Shown here: positions 17,137 through 26,036 of the stretch, piece after piece
How positions within the stretch are numbered: position 1 is the stretch's first letter
Layout of the letters: each line of letters opens with the position of its first letter
Assembly: GCF_003315035.1 (NCBI RefSeq)
Contig: NZ_QNRE01000003.1
Coordinates: forward strand, 186,001 to 250,000
DNA: 64,000 nucleotides
Direction of reading: 5' to 3'
DNA from: Nocardia puris
Lineage (GTDB): Bacteria > Actinomycetota > Actinomycetes > Mycobacteriales > Mycobacteriaceae
Translations under genes and position numbers: made by a program
Notes under the pieces: generated by a model
The model's database searches: none
What the model saw: the letters and a program-made list of their open reading frames with translations, nothing else
What the model was told of the DNA's origin: nothing

Positions 17137-18612
17137 GTGCAGCGGAGGAGTACACCGGCAGCCGCGGCGCGGTTCGACCGGCGCCCGCTGGGCGCGCTGC
17201 GCCTGTCCGCCGCGGCGCTGGCGGCGGCGGTGTTCGTGGTGACGGGTTTCGGCTGGCACAGCGTGGACGCGCTCATCTCGGGCATCGAGCGGATCGGCGG
17301 GCTCGGGCTGGGCGGCGGGCGCGACGGCGCCGTCGACATCCTGCTGGTCGGCGTGGACAGCCGCACCGACGCCCACGGCAACCCGCTCAGCCAGGCCGAA
17401 CGCGACATGCTGCACGCGGGCGACGAGGTGGGCACCAACACCGACACCATCGTGCTGGTCCGCGTCCCCGACGACGGGCGCTCCGCGACCGCCATCTCCA
17501 TCCCGCGCGACTCCTACGTCGACATCCCCGGCTTGGGCAAGGGCAAGATCAACTCCGCGTACGGCGCCACCAAGGAGGCCGAACGCGCCGAACTCATCGA
17601 GAGCGGCGTCGCCGCGGACCGCGCCGAGCGCGAGTCCACCGAGGCGGGCCGGCGCGCCCTGGTCGAATCCGTGGCGAACCTCACCGGCATCACCGTCGAC
17701 CACTACGCCGAGGTGAGCCTGCTCGGGTTCGTGCTGCTCACCGATGCCGTGGGCGGTGTCGAGGTGTGCCTGAACAATCCCGTGAACGAGTGGATGTCGG
17801 GCGCGAACTTCCCGGCGGGCCCGCAGCGCCTGGACGGGCCGCGGGCGCTGAGCTTCGTGCGCCAGCGCCACGACCTGCCGCGCGGCGATCTGGACCGGAT
17901 CGTGCGCCAGCAGGTGTTCATGGCCCAGCTGGTCGGGCAGGTGCTCAGCGCGAAGACCCTGGCGAATCCGGGCCGGTTGAGCGAACTCACCGAGGCGGTC
18001 GGGCGCACCGTGGTGCTGGACGAGGACTGGGACGTGATCGCGTTTCTTCAGCAGCTCCAGGACCTGTCCGGCGGGCAGGTGACCTTCGAGACCATCCCGG
18101 TCGCCGACCTCAACGGCACCACCGCCGGCGGCGAATCGGTCGTGCGCGTCGATCCGAAGACGGTCAAGACCTACGTCGCCTCGCTGGTCGGCGAGCAGCA
18201 GGCCGACGAACCCGCGGTGGACCCGAGGACGGTCACCGTGGACGTGTTCAACGCCGGCGGCGTCGCCGGACTGGCCGCGCAGGTGTCGCAGGCGCTGGGC
18301 GGCAAGGGTTTCCGGCCGGGCGAGGTGGGCAATTACCAAGGGGCGGGCGTCACCGGCAGCCGGGTGCTCGCGGCCGACAGCTCGGACCCGAAGGCCGCCG
18401 CCGTGGCCGAGGCCCTGGGCGGACTGACCGTGGTCGCGGAACCGGGCATGGCGCCGGATGCGGTGAGCGTCGTGCTGGCGAGCGACTATTCTGGTCCGGG
18501 CTCGGCCGCGAGTTCGGTGTTCGACTTCTCCGGAACGTCGGGCACCGCGACACCGGTTCCCCCCGCCCCTCCGATCGACGCAGGCCAGAACGGACCGAAA
18601 TGCGTGAACTGA
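17137..18612 (+). CDS. LytR-CpsA-Psr (LCP) ligase, membrane-anchored
   Basis: A 491-residue LCP protein. One N-terminal transmembrane helix follows a basic segment. The LCP catalytic domain shows NTDTIVLVRVP, ISIPRDSYVDIPG (catalytic Arg/Asp region), KINSAYGATK and FVRQRHDLPRGDLDR; a C-terminal LytR_C domain (about residues 370-465) follows. LCP enzymes transfer undecaprenyl/decaprenyl-linked glycopolymers, here arabinogalactan, to peptidoglycan outside the membrane. It corresponds in position to Lcp1 (Rv3267). GTG 17137 is preceded by GAGAGGA at six bases. It is followed closely by the TIGR03089 gene. Confidence 0.92.
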   Translation: MQRRSTPAAAARFDRRPLGALRLSAAALAAAVFVVTGFGWHSVDALISGIERIGGLGLGGGRDGAVDILLVGVDSRTDAHGNPLSQAERDMLHAGDEVGTNTDTIVLVRVPDDGRSATAISIPRDSYVDIPGLGKGKINSAYGATKEAERAELIESGVAADRAERESTEAGRRALVESVANLTGITVDHYAEVSLLGFVLLTDAVGGVEVCLNNPVNEWMSGANFPAGPQRLDGPRALSFVRQRHDLPRGDLDRIVRQQVFMAQLVGQVLSAKTLANPGRLSELTEAVGRTVVLDEDWDVIAFLQQLQDLSGGQVTFETIPVADLNGTTAGGESVVRVDPKTVKTYVASLVGEQQADEPAVDPRTVTVDVFNAGGVAGLAAQVSQALGGKGFRPGEVGNYQGAGVTGSRVLAADSSDPKAAAVAEALGGLTVVAEPGMAPDAVSVVLASDYSGPGSAASSVFDFSGTSGTATPVPPAPPIDAGQNGPKCVN

Positions 18613-18627
18613 AGCGTGAAGGAACCC

Positions 18628-19347
18628 ATGCGTGACCACGGCGCGCCGAACCTCACCGAGGCGGTGCTCGATCCGATCCTGTCCAGGGACCCCGCCGGGC
18701 CGCGCGTCACGTATTACGACGACGCCACCGGCGCCCGCGTCGAACTGTCCGGCCTGACGCTGGCGAACTGGGCGGCCAAGACGGCCAACCTGATCCGCGA
18801 CGAATTCGGCCTCACCCCCGGCGCGCGCGTGGCGGTGCTGCTGCCCGCGCACTGGCAGACCGCGGCGGTGCTACTGGGCTGTTGGTGGGCCGGGACCGAA
18901 GTGGTGCTGCGCCCCGATCCCGACGCCGAACTGGCGCTCGTCACGGCGGGCCGGATCGACGACGCCGACGGTATCGATGAGGTGGCCGCGCTGTCATTGG
19001 ACCCGCTGGGCGCCCCGATCCGCGATCTGCCCGTCGGCATCACCGATTTCGCCACGGCGGTGCGCGTGCACGGCGACCAGTTCTTCCCCGGCGGCGCCGG
19101 TGTGGCGCTGGACGGCCTGGCGGTCGCCGAGGTGCTCGCGGCGGCCCGCAAATCGGCGGCCCGCCAAGGGTTCTCCGAGGGCGACCGGGTGCTCTCCAGC
19201 GCACCGTGGGACACCCCGGAGGAACTGATCAACGGGTTCGTCGCGGTGCTGGCGGCGGGCGCCTCGCTGGTGCAGGTCGCCAACCCCGACCCCGGCCGTC
19301 GGGATCGATTGATCGAATCGGAGCGGGTCACCGCGCAGGTGGGGTGA
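18628..19347 (+). CDS. TIGR03089 family protein
   Basis: A 239-residue protein resembling the N-terminal part of adenylate-forming (acyl-CoA synthetase-like) enzymes: LSGLTLANWAAKTANLI, GARVAVLLPAHWQTAAVLLG and WWAGTEV (separate pieces) look like the first subdomain. The ATP-binding P-loop-like region and C-terminal lid of true synthetases are missing. That truncated form is characteristic of the family next to lcp1 in mycobacteria (Rv3268). The function is unknown. ATG 18628 has GAAGGA five bases upstream; GTG 18616 is the alternative. It is co-transcribed with the LCP gene and followed by a hairpin. Confidence 0.8.
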   Translation: MRDHGAPNLTEAVLDPILSRDPAGPRVTYYDDATGARVELSGLTLANWAAKTANLIRDEFGLTPGARVAVLLPAHWQTAAVLLGCWWAGTEVVLRPDPDAELALVTAGRIDDADGIDEVAALSLDPLGAPIRDLPVGITDFATAVRVHGDQFFPGGAGVALDGLAVAEVLAAARKSAARQGFSEGDRVLSSAPWDTPEELINGFVAVLAAGASLVQVANPDPGRRDRLIESERVTAQVG

Positions 19348-19356
19348 GCGCGAACC

Positions 19357-19384
19357 GGCGTCTCCTACCGGAGTAGGAGACGCC
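19357..19384 (+). terminator. Hairpin terminator after the LCP operon
   Basis: A perfect 12-bp stem (GGCGTCTCCTAC pairing with its complement) with loop CGGA, starting nine bases after the stop codon and ahead of the P450 gene. Confidence 0.75.
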
Positions 19385-19465
19385 CTCCGACTCCGGAACA
19401 GTTCCCCCGTCGGCCGCGAATCCGTACCGTGGATGTTGTCCGCACAACGATGGGGTTGATGGGAT

Positions 19466-20773
19466 ATGAAGCCGCAGTACTGGTTCCGCTGGCTGTCACA
19501 GCAGGGTCTGCCTCGCCTGATCCTGCGCACCCGCGCGCGGCGCGGGGACACGTTCGCCCAGTTGATGGGCGGGCCCGCGGGCATCGCCGATCCGTATCCG
19601 CTGATCGAGGACCTGCGCGGCCGCGGCCGGATGGTCCGCACGCCGCTGGCCTGGGCCACCGTCGATCACGAACTGTGCCGCACCATTCTGCGTGACAACC
19701 GCTTCGGCGTGCGCACCACCGAGAGCTTCGGCATCCCGAAGCCGCTGCAGATCCTGGCCGACCGCTCGCCGCTGCCGCCCAACCCGGTCGAACCGCCGTC
19801 GATGCTGGTGATCGACCCGCCCCAGCACACGGCCATGCGCAAACCGGTCGCCTCGGCGTTCACCCCGCGCGCCATCGGCAGGCTGCGCGACCGCATCGAG
19901 TCGGTCACCGTGGAACTGCTGGACGCGCTGCCCTCCGGCGGCTCGGCCGACCTGGTCGCGGCCTACGCCTCGCAGGTCCCGATCGCGATCATCTCCGAGA
20001 TGCTCGGCTTCCCCGACCGGGACCGCGCCATGTTCCTGGAGTGGGGCGACCGGATGACGCCACTGCTGGATCTGGGCATCCCGTGGCGGGCGCACCGGCG
20101 CGCGCTGGTGTCGATGGAGGTGATGAACGACTACCTCGATCAGCACATCGCCCGGCTGCGCCGCGATCCCGGCGAGGACATCCTGAGCACCCTGGTCGCC
20201 TCGGGCGACCTGGACGACTACGCGCTCAAGGCCACCGCCAGCCTGCTGATGGGCGCGGGTTTCGAGACCACGGTCAACCTGATCGGCAACGGGGTGGTGC
20301 AGCTGGTCCGCAATCCCGATCAGCTCGCGCGGCTGCGCGAGGAGCCGGACCTGTGGCCGAACGCCGTCGAGGAAGTGCTGCGCCTCGACTCCCCGGTGCA
20401 CACCACGGCGCGCACCGCGCACGAGGACGTGGAACTCGGCGGCGTGCGGCTGCGCAAGGGCAACACGGTGGTGCTGTCGCTGGCGGGCGCGAACCGCGAC
20501 CCGAAGGTGTTCGCCGACCCCACCCGCTTCGACGTGGGGCGGGCCAACGCCAGGGATCACCTGTCGTTCAGCAACGGCATCCACGTCTGCCTGGGCGCGG
20601 CCCTGGCGCGCATGGAGGGCACGTACGCGTTGCGGGCACTGTTCGAACGGTTCCCGGATCTCCGCCTGGACGGCGCACCCCGCCGCCGCGAACTGTTCAC
20701 CCTGCACGGATATTCGCGGATGCCGGTCGATCTCGGGCACCGCGCGCCGCTGCGGACCACGGCGAGTGTCTGA
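19466..20773 (+). CDS. Cytochrome P450
   Basis: A 435-residue soluble bacterial P450. The haem-ligand loop FSNGIHVCLGAALARME has its Cys at about residue 375; the K-helix EEVLRLDSPVH carries the ExxR Glu/Arg pair; the I-helix is LLMGAGFETTVNLIG with the oxygen-activation Thr. The segment DPPQHTAMRKPVASAFTP is the usual C-helix region. No ferredoxin or ferredoxin reductase gene is adjacent, so electrons must come from elsewhere. The substrate is not predictable. It appears to be a single gene after a terminator. Confidence 0.93.
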   Translation: MKPQYWFRWLSQQGLPRLILRTRARRGDTFAQLMGGPAGIADPYPLIEDLRGRGRMVRTPLAWATVDHELCRTILRDNRFGVRTTESFGIPKPLQILADRSPLPPNPVEPPSMLVIDPPQHTAMRKPVASAFTPRAIGRLRDRIESVTVELLDALPSGGSADLVAAYASQVPIAIISEMLGFPDRDRAMFLEWGDRMTPLLDLGIPWRAHRRALVSMEVMNDYLDQHIARLRRDPGEDILSTLVASGDLDDYALKATASLLMGAGFETTVNLIGNGVVQLVRNPDQLARLREEPDLWPNAVEEVLRLDSPVHTTARTAHEDVELGGVRLRKGNTVVLSLAGANRDPKVFADPTRFDVGRANARDHLSFSNGIHVCLGAALARMEGTYALRALFERFPDLRLDGAPRRRELFTLHGYSRMPVDLGHRAPLRTTASV

Positions 20774-20929
20774 GGAATCCGGGCGTCCGAACGTCGCGCG
20801 TTTCACCGCCCCTCGCAGGAGCGGGCGGCGCTGAATACACGCCGCGGCCGGAGTGTCGGGTACGCGGATGCGGCCCTCGTGGCTCGGACACGACCTCGAG
20901 ATCTCGGCCGACGACGGGCGGGTCCTGGA

Positions 20930-22477
20930 TCACGACACCGATCGCGACGATGACGACTGAGGGCTGACCGCCTCGGCGGACGGTGGGTCGGCGGGCGCGG
21001 TTCGCCTGGCGCGCAAGCGAACCGCGCGCACCGCTACCACCGCCGCCCCGGCGACCGACGCCACCACCAGGAAGATCGGCGCGGACGGCAGCACGTACAG
21101 CACGTGCTCGTACCCGCCCGCGCGACCCGCGAACACCAGCGAACCCAGCTGGGGCAGCAACACCAGCGGGGGAATCGCCGCCAGATAAGGCAATTGGGTC
21201 GCCACGGTACGCGCGAGCGGCCATCCGGCTCGACGGTCGGCCCAGCCCTTGGCGCGGCCGATCAGCACCCCCGCGCTCACCACCACACCGAGGGTGGCCG
21301 CGCCGAGCGCCCAGTCGGCGTAGATCCCGGCCGGGCGGCGCACCTCGGGATCCTGGCCTCGGGTCAGCGCGACCAGTCCGTCGGCGATGATCGCGGGGTC
21401 GTCCTCCAAGCCCATCCCCATGTTGGCGAGAACGGCTATGCCGTAACCGGTTTCGGGGAGCAGCACCTGCTGGGCGGTATAGGTGAACCAGTCGCCGCCG
21501 TGATAGACGCGCGTGGGATCGGTCTCGTCGTACTGCCACCCCATGCGATAGCCGCCGACCGGAGACGGGGCGTGCATCAGATTCACCGACTCCTCGGTGG
21601 CGATCCGCGGCCCCTCCCCCGCGCGCCCGCCGCCGTTCTGCACCGTCAGCCAGCGCGCCAGATCCGCCGCCGTGGTGACGATGCCGTGGCTGCCGTTGAC
21701 GAACCAGTCGATCTCGCCGACCGCGATCGCCTTGCCGTACAGGCGGATATGGCCGCGCGGTACGTCGTGCGCGTCGGCCGGGCGGTCCACGGTGTAGCTG
21801 TCGGCCATGCCGATCGGCTCGAAGATGTGCTCGCGCAGGTAGTCCCCGTACGGTTGCCCCGCGACGACTTCCACGATGCGGGCGGCGACCTGGAAATTCG
21901 GGTTGTGATAGTGGTACTCGGTCCCCGGTTCGGAGGCCAGCTCGGCGTCCTTCAGCCGCGTCACCGCCTCCTCGAGCGAATGCGCCTGCGGCATACGCAG
22001 ATCCGCGAACGCGCTGTCGGCCATCCCGGAGGTCTGCTGCATCAGCTGCCGCACGGTGATGCGCTCGGCGCGGTCGTCGGCCATGACGAAGTCGGGCAGG
22101 TACCGTCGCACCGGCTCGTCCAGCGAGACCCGCCCCGCTTCCACCAGCTGCATGACCGCCAGCGCCGCAAAGGATTTGCTCACCGACGCGACGGGCATCG
22201 GGGAGTCACCGGTGATGGCGGCCCCTGTCGAATCCGTTCCGTACCCCGCGACGTGCACCACCCGGTCGCCGTGCGTGATCGCCACCGCCACCCCGGGCAA
22301 TCCGGTCCGGTCCAGGTACTCCTCCACGAACCTGTCCACCGCCGCCGCGTCGACGTCACCGGCCGCCTCCTGCGCACCGACCGGCCCGGCGGGAAATACG
22401 GCGAGCAGCAGGAACCCGAACACCGCGAGCAGCGCCCCGCCCGCGACCCGCCACGACGCCCCGCCTCGACCACCCAT
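20930..22477 (-). CDS. Membrane-anchored serine hydrolase (beta-lactamase/PBP-like)
   Basis: A 515-residue exported protein. A signal peptide (hydrophobic LLAVFGFLLLAVF, then a cleavage-like VGAQEA) is followed by a class-C beta-lactamase/esterase domain with SxxK in ASVSKSF, a YxN-like motif in EYHYHNPN and HxG in VYHGGDW. Three hydrophobic helices follow near the C-terminus (about residues 390-500), so it is probably anchored with the catalytic domain outside. Roles in the family include D-amino-peptidase, esterase and cell-wall remodelling; none can be chosen here. A GTG one codon earlier (22480) is possible. Confidence 0.85.
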   Translation of the reverse strand: MGGRGGASWRVAGGALLAVFGFLLLAVFPAGPVGAQEAAGDVDAAAVDRFVEEYLDRTGLPGVAVAITHGDRVVHVAGYGTDSTGAAITGDSPMPVASVSKSFAALAVMQLVEAGRVSLDEPVRRYLPDFVMADDRAERITVRQLMQQTSGMADSAFADLRMPQAHSLEEAVTRLKDAELASEPGTEYHYHNPNFQVAARIVEVVAGQPYGDYLREHIFEPIGMADSYTVDRPADAHDVPRGHIRLYGKAIAVGEIDWFVNGSHGIVTTAADLARWLTVQNGGGRAGEGPRIATEESVNLMHAPSPVGGYRMGWQYDETDPTRVYHGGDWFTYTAQQVLLPETGYGIAVLANMGMGLEDDPAIIADGLVALTRGQDPEVRRPAGIYADWALGAATLGVVVSAGVLIGRAKGWADRRAGWPLARTVATQLPYLAAIPPLVLLPQLGSLVFAGRAGGYEHVLYVLPSAPIFLVVASVAGAAVVAVRAVRLRARRTAPADPPSAEAVSPQSSSSRSVS

Positions 22478-22650
22478 CACGCCACACTCCAATCCGGCAC
22501 CCGAACCTCGGCGGATGCCGAACGCACCACCAGCCGCCCCCACCCGGCACATCCGGCCGGGCTCGACCGCCCCACCAGTCTGCCCGAGCCGATCCGCGAG
22601 CCCCAGGCACCAGAAATCGGGTCCACCGGCCCGACTGCGTGGCCCCGCGC

Positions 22651-24219
22651 TCAGCTGAAGCCCACGGCTTGGTCCCCCCAGGCGGTGAAGAGCTGTTCGT
22701 CGGGGTTGTCCACCACGCGGTCGGCGGTGTCGATGACGAGGGTCGTGCGGGTGGCCGGGTGGTACGGGGGCCAGTGCTTGGAGCCGTCGAGCGCGGCGGG
22801 CACGCCGTGGGTGGCGAAGGCCAGCCAGCGCCGCATCATGCGGCCGGAGATCTCCGTCGCCACCTTGCGGCCACCCAGCCAGAAGGTGGGGTCGTGGTTC
22901 AGCGTGCCGAAATTGCCGAAGACATACGGCAATTCGGTCGCGTGTCCCGCGCCGACGCGGGCGGCCCGCAACATCGGGGTGGCGGCGTCGAAGCGATAGG
23001 CCCAGGTGCGGGAGTGCTGGGCGTGGGCGTCGGCCACCCAGTGCGCGGGCATGCGGAACGCCGCGTCGGTGGACATGGCCAGCGCGCCGCGCGTCTTGTC
23101 CAGATCCGGGTAGGCGGAGGTGATCTCGGCGATGCGCTCCGGCGACATGTCGGGGTGGCTCTGCGCCACGTCGCGCAGCATCACGTTCACCGCGTCGGGC
23201 GTCACCGGCATGATCGGCGAGCGGAACACCCGGAACAGCGACGCCTCGTCCTTGTTGGTCCCGATGATCAGCGGCACCCGGTGCGAACGCCCCTGCTGGA
23301 ACCGGTCGATCGGATACCCCGGCAACAGGTCGCCGTCGACCACCGGCGCGGCCGCCAGCCGTCCCGGCTCGGCCAGCGGCACCTCGTCGAGCAGGATGTC
23401 CGCCGCGCGCACCACCCGGTCGATCGGCAGGTCGATCAGTTCCAGCGCGCGCGAGGGCGGCAGCTCCAACAGCTCGAGGAATCGGCAGGCCACCCGCGCC
23501 GCCCGTTCCTGCCCGAAAACCGTTGTCGCGGGCGGACTCTGCGCGATCGCTCGGTGGAACAGCCCCTCGGCCGCCGGCGAGGTGAGCAGGGCCGTGACGC
23601 AGCCCGCGCCCGAGGACTCCCCGAACAGCGTGACGTTGCCGGGGTCTCCGCCGAACGCGGCGATATTGTCGCGCACCCAGCCCAGCGCGGCCAGCTGATC
23701 GTGCAGCCCGAGGTTCGGGGTGAAGCCGTGGAACAGCGAGGAGAGGTCGAGGAACCCGAGCGCGCCGAGCCGGTAGTTCACCGTGACGACCACCACGTCG
23801 CCGGTCTCGGCCAGCCTGCGCCCGTCGTAGATGGCCTGTGCGGCGGTGCCCAGGCAGTACGCGCCACCGTGCAACCACACCAGCACCGGGCGCGGCGCCT
23901 CGGCCGGCGCGAGCGGGGCCCACACGTTGAGCCACAGACAGTCCTCGCCCATGTGCAGGTCGGAGTCGACCGGCACCATGTTGCCCATCGTCTGCGGGGC
24001 GATCTCGCCGAACATGACGCAGTCGCGCACGCCGTCCCACGGCTCGGGCGGCACGGGCGGACGGAACCGGCGCGTCCCGGTGACGGGCGCCGCGTACGGG
24101 ATGCTGCGCCAGACGGCGATCCCGCCCTCGGCCTGGCCGCGCACCCGTCCGGAGGTCGTCGGGACCACGGGGGCCGCCGCGTCGGCGAGGGCCCGGTCCT
24201 GCTCGATCCCAGTGCTCAT
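22651..24219 (-). CDS. Type B carboxylesterase
   Basis: A 522-residue cholinesterase-like carboxylesterase. It has the nucleophile motif FGESSGAGCV, the oxyanion-hole WLHGGAYCLG, the N-terminal EDCLWLNVW signature, and a late His in the region of GHATELPYVF. It hydrolyses carboxylic esters; no signal peptide is visible, so cytoplasmic. ATG 24219 has GGAGGT upstream at proper spacing; a start at 24267 would add 16 residues. It is probably separate from the downstream serine hydrolase (about 170 bases apart). Confidence 0.9.
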   Translation of the reverse strand: MSTGIEQDRALADAAAPVVPTTSGRVRGQAEGGIAVWRSIPYAAPVTGTRRFRPPVPPEPWDGVRDCVMFGEIAPQTMGNMVPVDSDLHMGEDCLWLNVWAPLAPAEAPRPVLVWLHGGAYCLGTAAQAIYDGRRLAETGDVVVVTVNYRLGALGFLDLSSLFHGFTPNLGLHDQLAALGWVRDNIAAFGGDPGNVTLFGESSGAGCVTALLTSPAAEGLFHRAIAQSPPATTVFGQERAARVACRFLELLELPPSRALELIDLPIDRVVRAADILLDEVPLAEPGRLAAAPVVDGDLLPGYPIDRFQQGRSHRVPLIIGTNKDEASLFRVFRSPIMPVTPDAVNVMLRDVAQSHPDMSPERIAEITSAYPDLDKTRGALAMSTDAAFRMPAHWVADAHAQHSRTWAYRFDAATPMLRAARVGAGHATELPYVFGNFGTLNHDPTFWLGGRKVATEISGRMMRRWLAFATHGVPAALDGSKHWPPYHPATRTTLVIDTADRVVDNPDEQLFTAWGDQAVGFS

Positions 24220-24368
24220 GGTTCGCACCTCCTGCCACCGGCCCCACGTGCGCTGCGGAGTAGCCACACCGCGGCCGGCGCTTCGCGATCTTCCTTCGAT
24301 GCTACGTCCGCCCCGGAGGTGCCACCGGGACGACGCACCAACCGTGACCGCGGCGCTACCCTGATCGA

Positions 24369-24593
24369 ATGCCGAACTACAGCTTCCGATGCCGCAGCTG
24401 CGGGGATACTTTCGAGGTGAATCGGCCCATGGCGCGGTCCGCCGATCCGGCGACCTGCCCGAGCGGCCACGACGACACCGTCAAGCTCCTGACCACGTTC
24501 GCGACGGTCGGGAAGGCCGGTGCGGGCGCACCCCCGCCGCCCGCCGCGCCCGCCGGCGGGGGCGGTTGCTGCGGCGGAGGCTGCTGCGCCTGA
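24369..24593 (+). CDS. FmdB-family zinc-ribbon protein
   Basis: A 74-residue protein starting with the FmdB motif (MPNYSFRCRSCGDTFE), a CxxC knuckle with a second, modified knuckle in ATCPSGH where Cys-x-x-Cys is usual. The C-terminus is Gly/Pro-rich and ends in a Cys cluster (GGCCGGGCCA), common in actinobacterial members. The family is called a putative regulator, but its role is not established. It reads divergently from the carboxylesterase. Confidence 0.88.
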   Translation: MPNYSFRCRSCGDTFEVNRPMARSADPATCPSGHDDTVKLLTTFATVGKAGAGAPPPPAAPAGGGGCCGGGCCA

Positions 24594-24615
24594 GCGGCGC
24601 GGACCGGCTCAGGCG
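24587..24615. terminator. Bidirectional hairpin overlapping two stop codons
   Basis: A 9-bp stem (CGCCTGAGC at 24587-24595 pairing with 24607-24615) sits on the stop codons of the convergent FmdB and SelT/W/H genes. Confidence 0.55.
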
Positions 24616-24899
24616 GACGGCCCATCCGCCTGACGGTCGGCATGACCGAGATCACGGTCCGGGGCGACCTTGTCGCGCACCCGCTGCTTGAGCACCGCGA
24701 TCTCCGGGAACCCGCCGTCGGCCTTGCGCTCCCAGATCTGCGCGCCGTCGACGGTGATCCGGAACACCCCGCCCTCCCCGGGCACCAGCGCGACCTCGTC
24801 CAGGTCGGTGGCGAAGGTGGTGAGCAGCTCCTGCGCCATCCACCCCGCCCGCAATAGCCAGCGGCACTGGGTGCAGTACTCGATCGCAACACGTGGCAT
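24609..24899 (-). CDS. SelT/SelW/SelH (Rdx) family thioredoxin-like protein
   Basis: A 96-residue small redox-type protein. The N-terminal YCTQCRW gives the CxxC motif, followed by the helix and the GVFRITVDGAQIWERKADGGFPE strand block typical of the SelW-like fold. In this bacterial form Cys replaces selenocysteine. The partner and function are unknown. It lies just downstream, on the same strand, of the YchJ-like gene, with about 55 bases between. Confidence 0.88.
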   Translation of the reverse strand: MPRVAIEYCTQCRWLLRAGWMAQELLTTFATDLDEVALVPGEGGVFRITVDGAQIWERKADGGFPEIAVLKQRVRDKVAPDRDLGHADRQADGPSA

Positions 24900-24953
24900 A
24901 GGGGTCGACGCTACTCGAGCGCGGGGGTGCGCGCCGGGCGGGGATCGGCCGCG

Positions 24954-25343
24954 TCAGGCTTCGATCACACCGTCCAGGTACATCCACGCCCCGTCTTCCC
25001 GCACGAACCGGCTGACCTCGTGCAACTCTCCGCGCCCGCGATCGTCCCGATAGTGCGCGACGAACTCGACCACCCCGGTGTCGTCGAACGGCCCGCCCCG
25101 CTCGGTCCGCAGCACCTCCAGGAACAGCCACCGCTGCCCGGGGTCGAGGTCGATCGTCGCGGGCCGGGTCCGCGCCGACCACGACCGCAGCAGGTAGTCC
25201 GCATCGCCGGTGGCGAACGCCGTGAATCGCGAGCGCATCAACGCCTCCGCCGTCGGCGCGGGCTTGTCTCCGGAAAGCGCGGGCCCGCAACATGATTCGA
25301 ACGGCTCACCCCTTCGGCACGGGCACACCTGCGACTTTCCCAT
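24954..25343 (-). CDS. YchJ/UPF0225 family protein with SEC-C motif
   Basis: A 129-residue protein. The N-terminal metal-binding SEC-C-like motif is CPCRRGEPFESCCG, followed by the YchJ NTF2-like domain (AEALMRSRFTAFATGDADYL, then VVEFVAHYRDD and VSRFVREDGAWMYLDG, read as separate pieces). ATG 25343 places the SEC-C motif at the usual position; the longer frame upstream is an Arg-rich artefact. The function of the family is unknown. Confidence 0.88.
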   Translation of the reverse strand: MGKSQVCPCRRGEPFESCCGPALSGDKPAPTAEALMRSRFTAFATGDADYLLRSWSARTRPATIDLDPGQRWLFLEVLRTERGGPFDDTGVVEFVAHYRDDRGRGELHEVSRFVREDGAWMYLDGVIEA

Positions 25344-25577
25344 GCGCCCCATCCTGCCGCGCCCGGTTCGCGCTCGGGCGACCGCCCCCGCCCAGCGAAC
25401 ACGGCTCGATACCCACACCCGGCGGGCACAGCGCGAGCCACTACCCGCACCCCGCGAAGCCGGCTGGGGCAACCGCACCGCACCCAGCGAAGTCGGCGCA
25501 CGCCACTACTCGCACCCGGCCAACGGCTCACGCCTCGGCCCGAACCCGTCACGACCGCCGACAGGCTCGGCGCAGGC

Positions 25578-26036
25578 TCACCCCTCGGTCCGCACCCACG
25601 TGTAGCCGTGACCCGCCAGCGCCTCGGCCACCGCCGCCGTCTGCTCCCGCCAGCGGCGCAGTTCGGTGACGCTCGGCGCGAGTTCGTAGTCGTGGTGGTG
25701 GGCGGCACGTGAGAGTGCCGCCCACACGGCCGCGACCTGCGCGGCGACCTCCGGCGTCGTGTACACGCGCAGCGCGACGAGCTGGGCGCGCATCGGGCAG
25801 CGGGTCAGCTCCGGCGCCTCGCGCGCCCACAGCTCGTCCACGGCCTGTTCGAGGGCCAGGCGCAGGATCCACGCCGTCGCCCGCGACCACACGCCACCGG
25901 CGGCCGTCACCTGGCCGTCGAGCAACCGGTCCACGGCGTCGAACCGTTCGGCCACCGACGGTCGCGGCGCGCGCGGCGGCCGCGGCGGGCGTTTCGCACC
26001 GTGCGGGCGCCGACCCGGACCGCGGCGGCCCGTCAC
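25578..26036 (-). CDS. Small helical protein with HEPN-like Rx4H motif, partner of the RAD50-like ATPase
   Basis: A 152-residue protein that I do not recognise as a named family. After a basic Pro/Arg-rich N-terminus (about 1-27) the rest is predicted to be helical. Near the end, ALSRAAHHHDYEL contains R110 and H115, fitting the Rx4-6H motif that forms the active site of many HEPN ribonucleases, at the usual position before the last helix. The GTG start overlaps the ATPase stop by four bases (GTGA), so the two are translationally coupled. I infer a toxin-like or effector role by analogy with other HEPN proteins paired with ATPases. The motif is short and could be chance. Confidence 0.6.
   Translation of the reverse strand: MTGRRGPGRRPHGAKRPPRPPRAPRPSVAERFDAVDRLLDGQVTAAGGVWSRATAWILRLALEQAVDELWAREAPELTRCPMRAQLVALRVYTTPEVAAQVAAVWAALSRAAHHHDYELAPSVTELRRWREQTAAVAEALAGHGYTWVRTEG

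Noticed and set aside
20868..20960. 30-residue acidic ORF after the P450 gene
   Set aside because: No ribosome site; it overlaps the end of the convergent hydrolase gene and its composition is trivial (Asp-rich).
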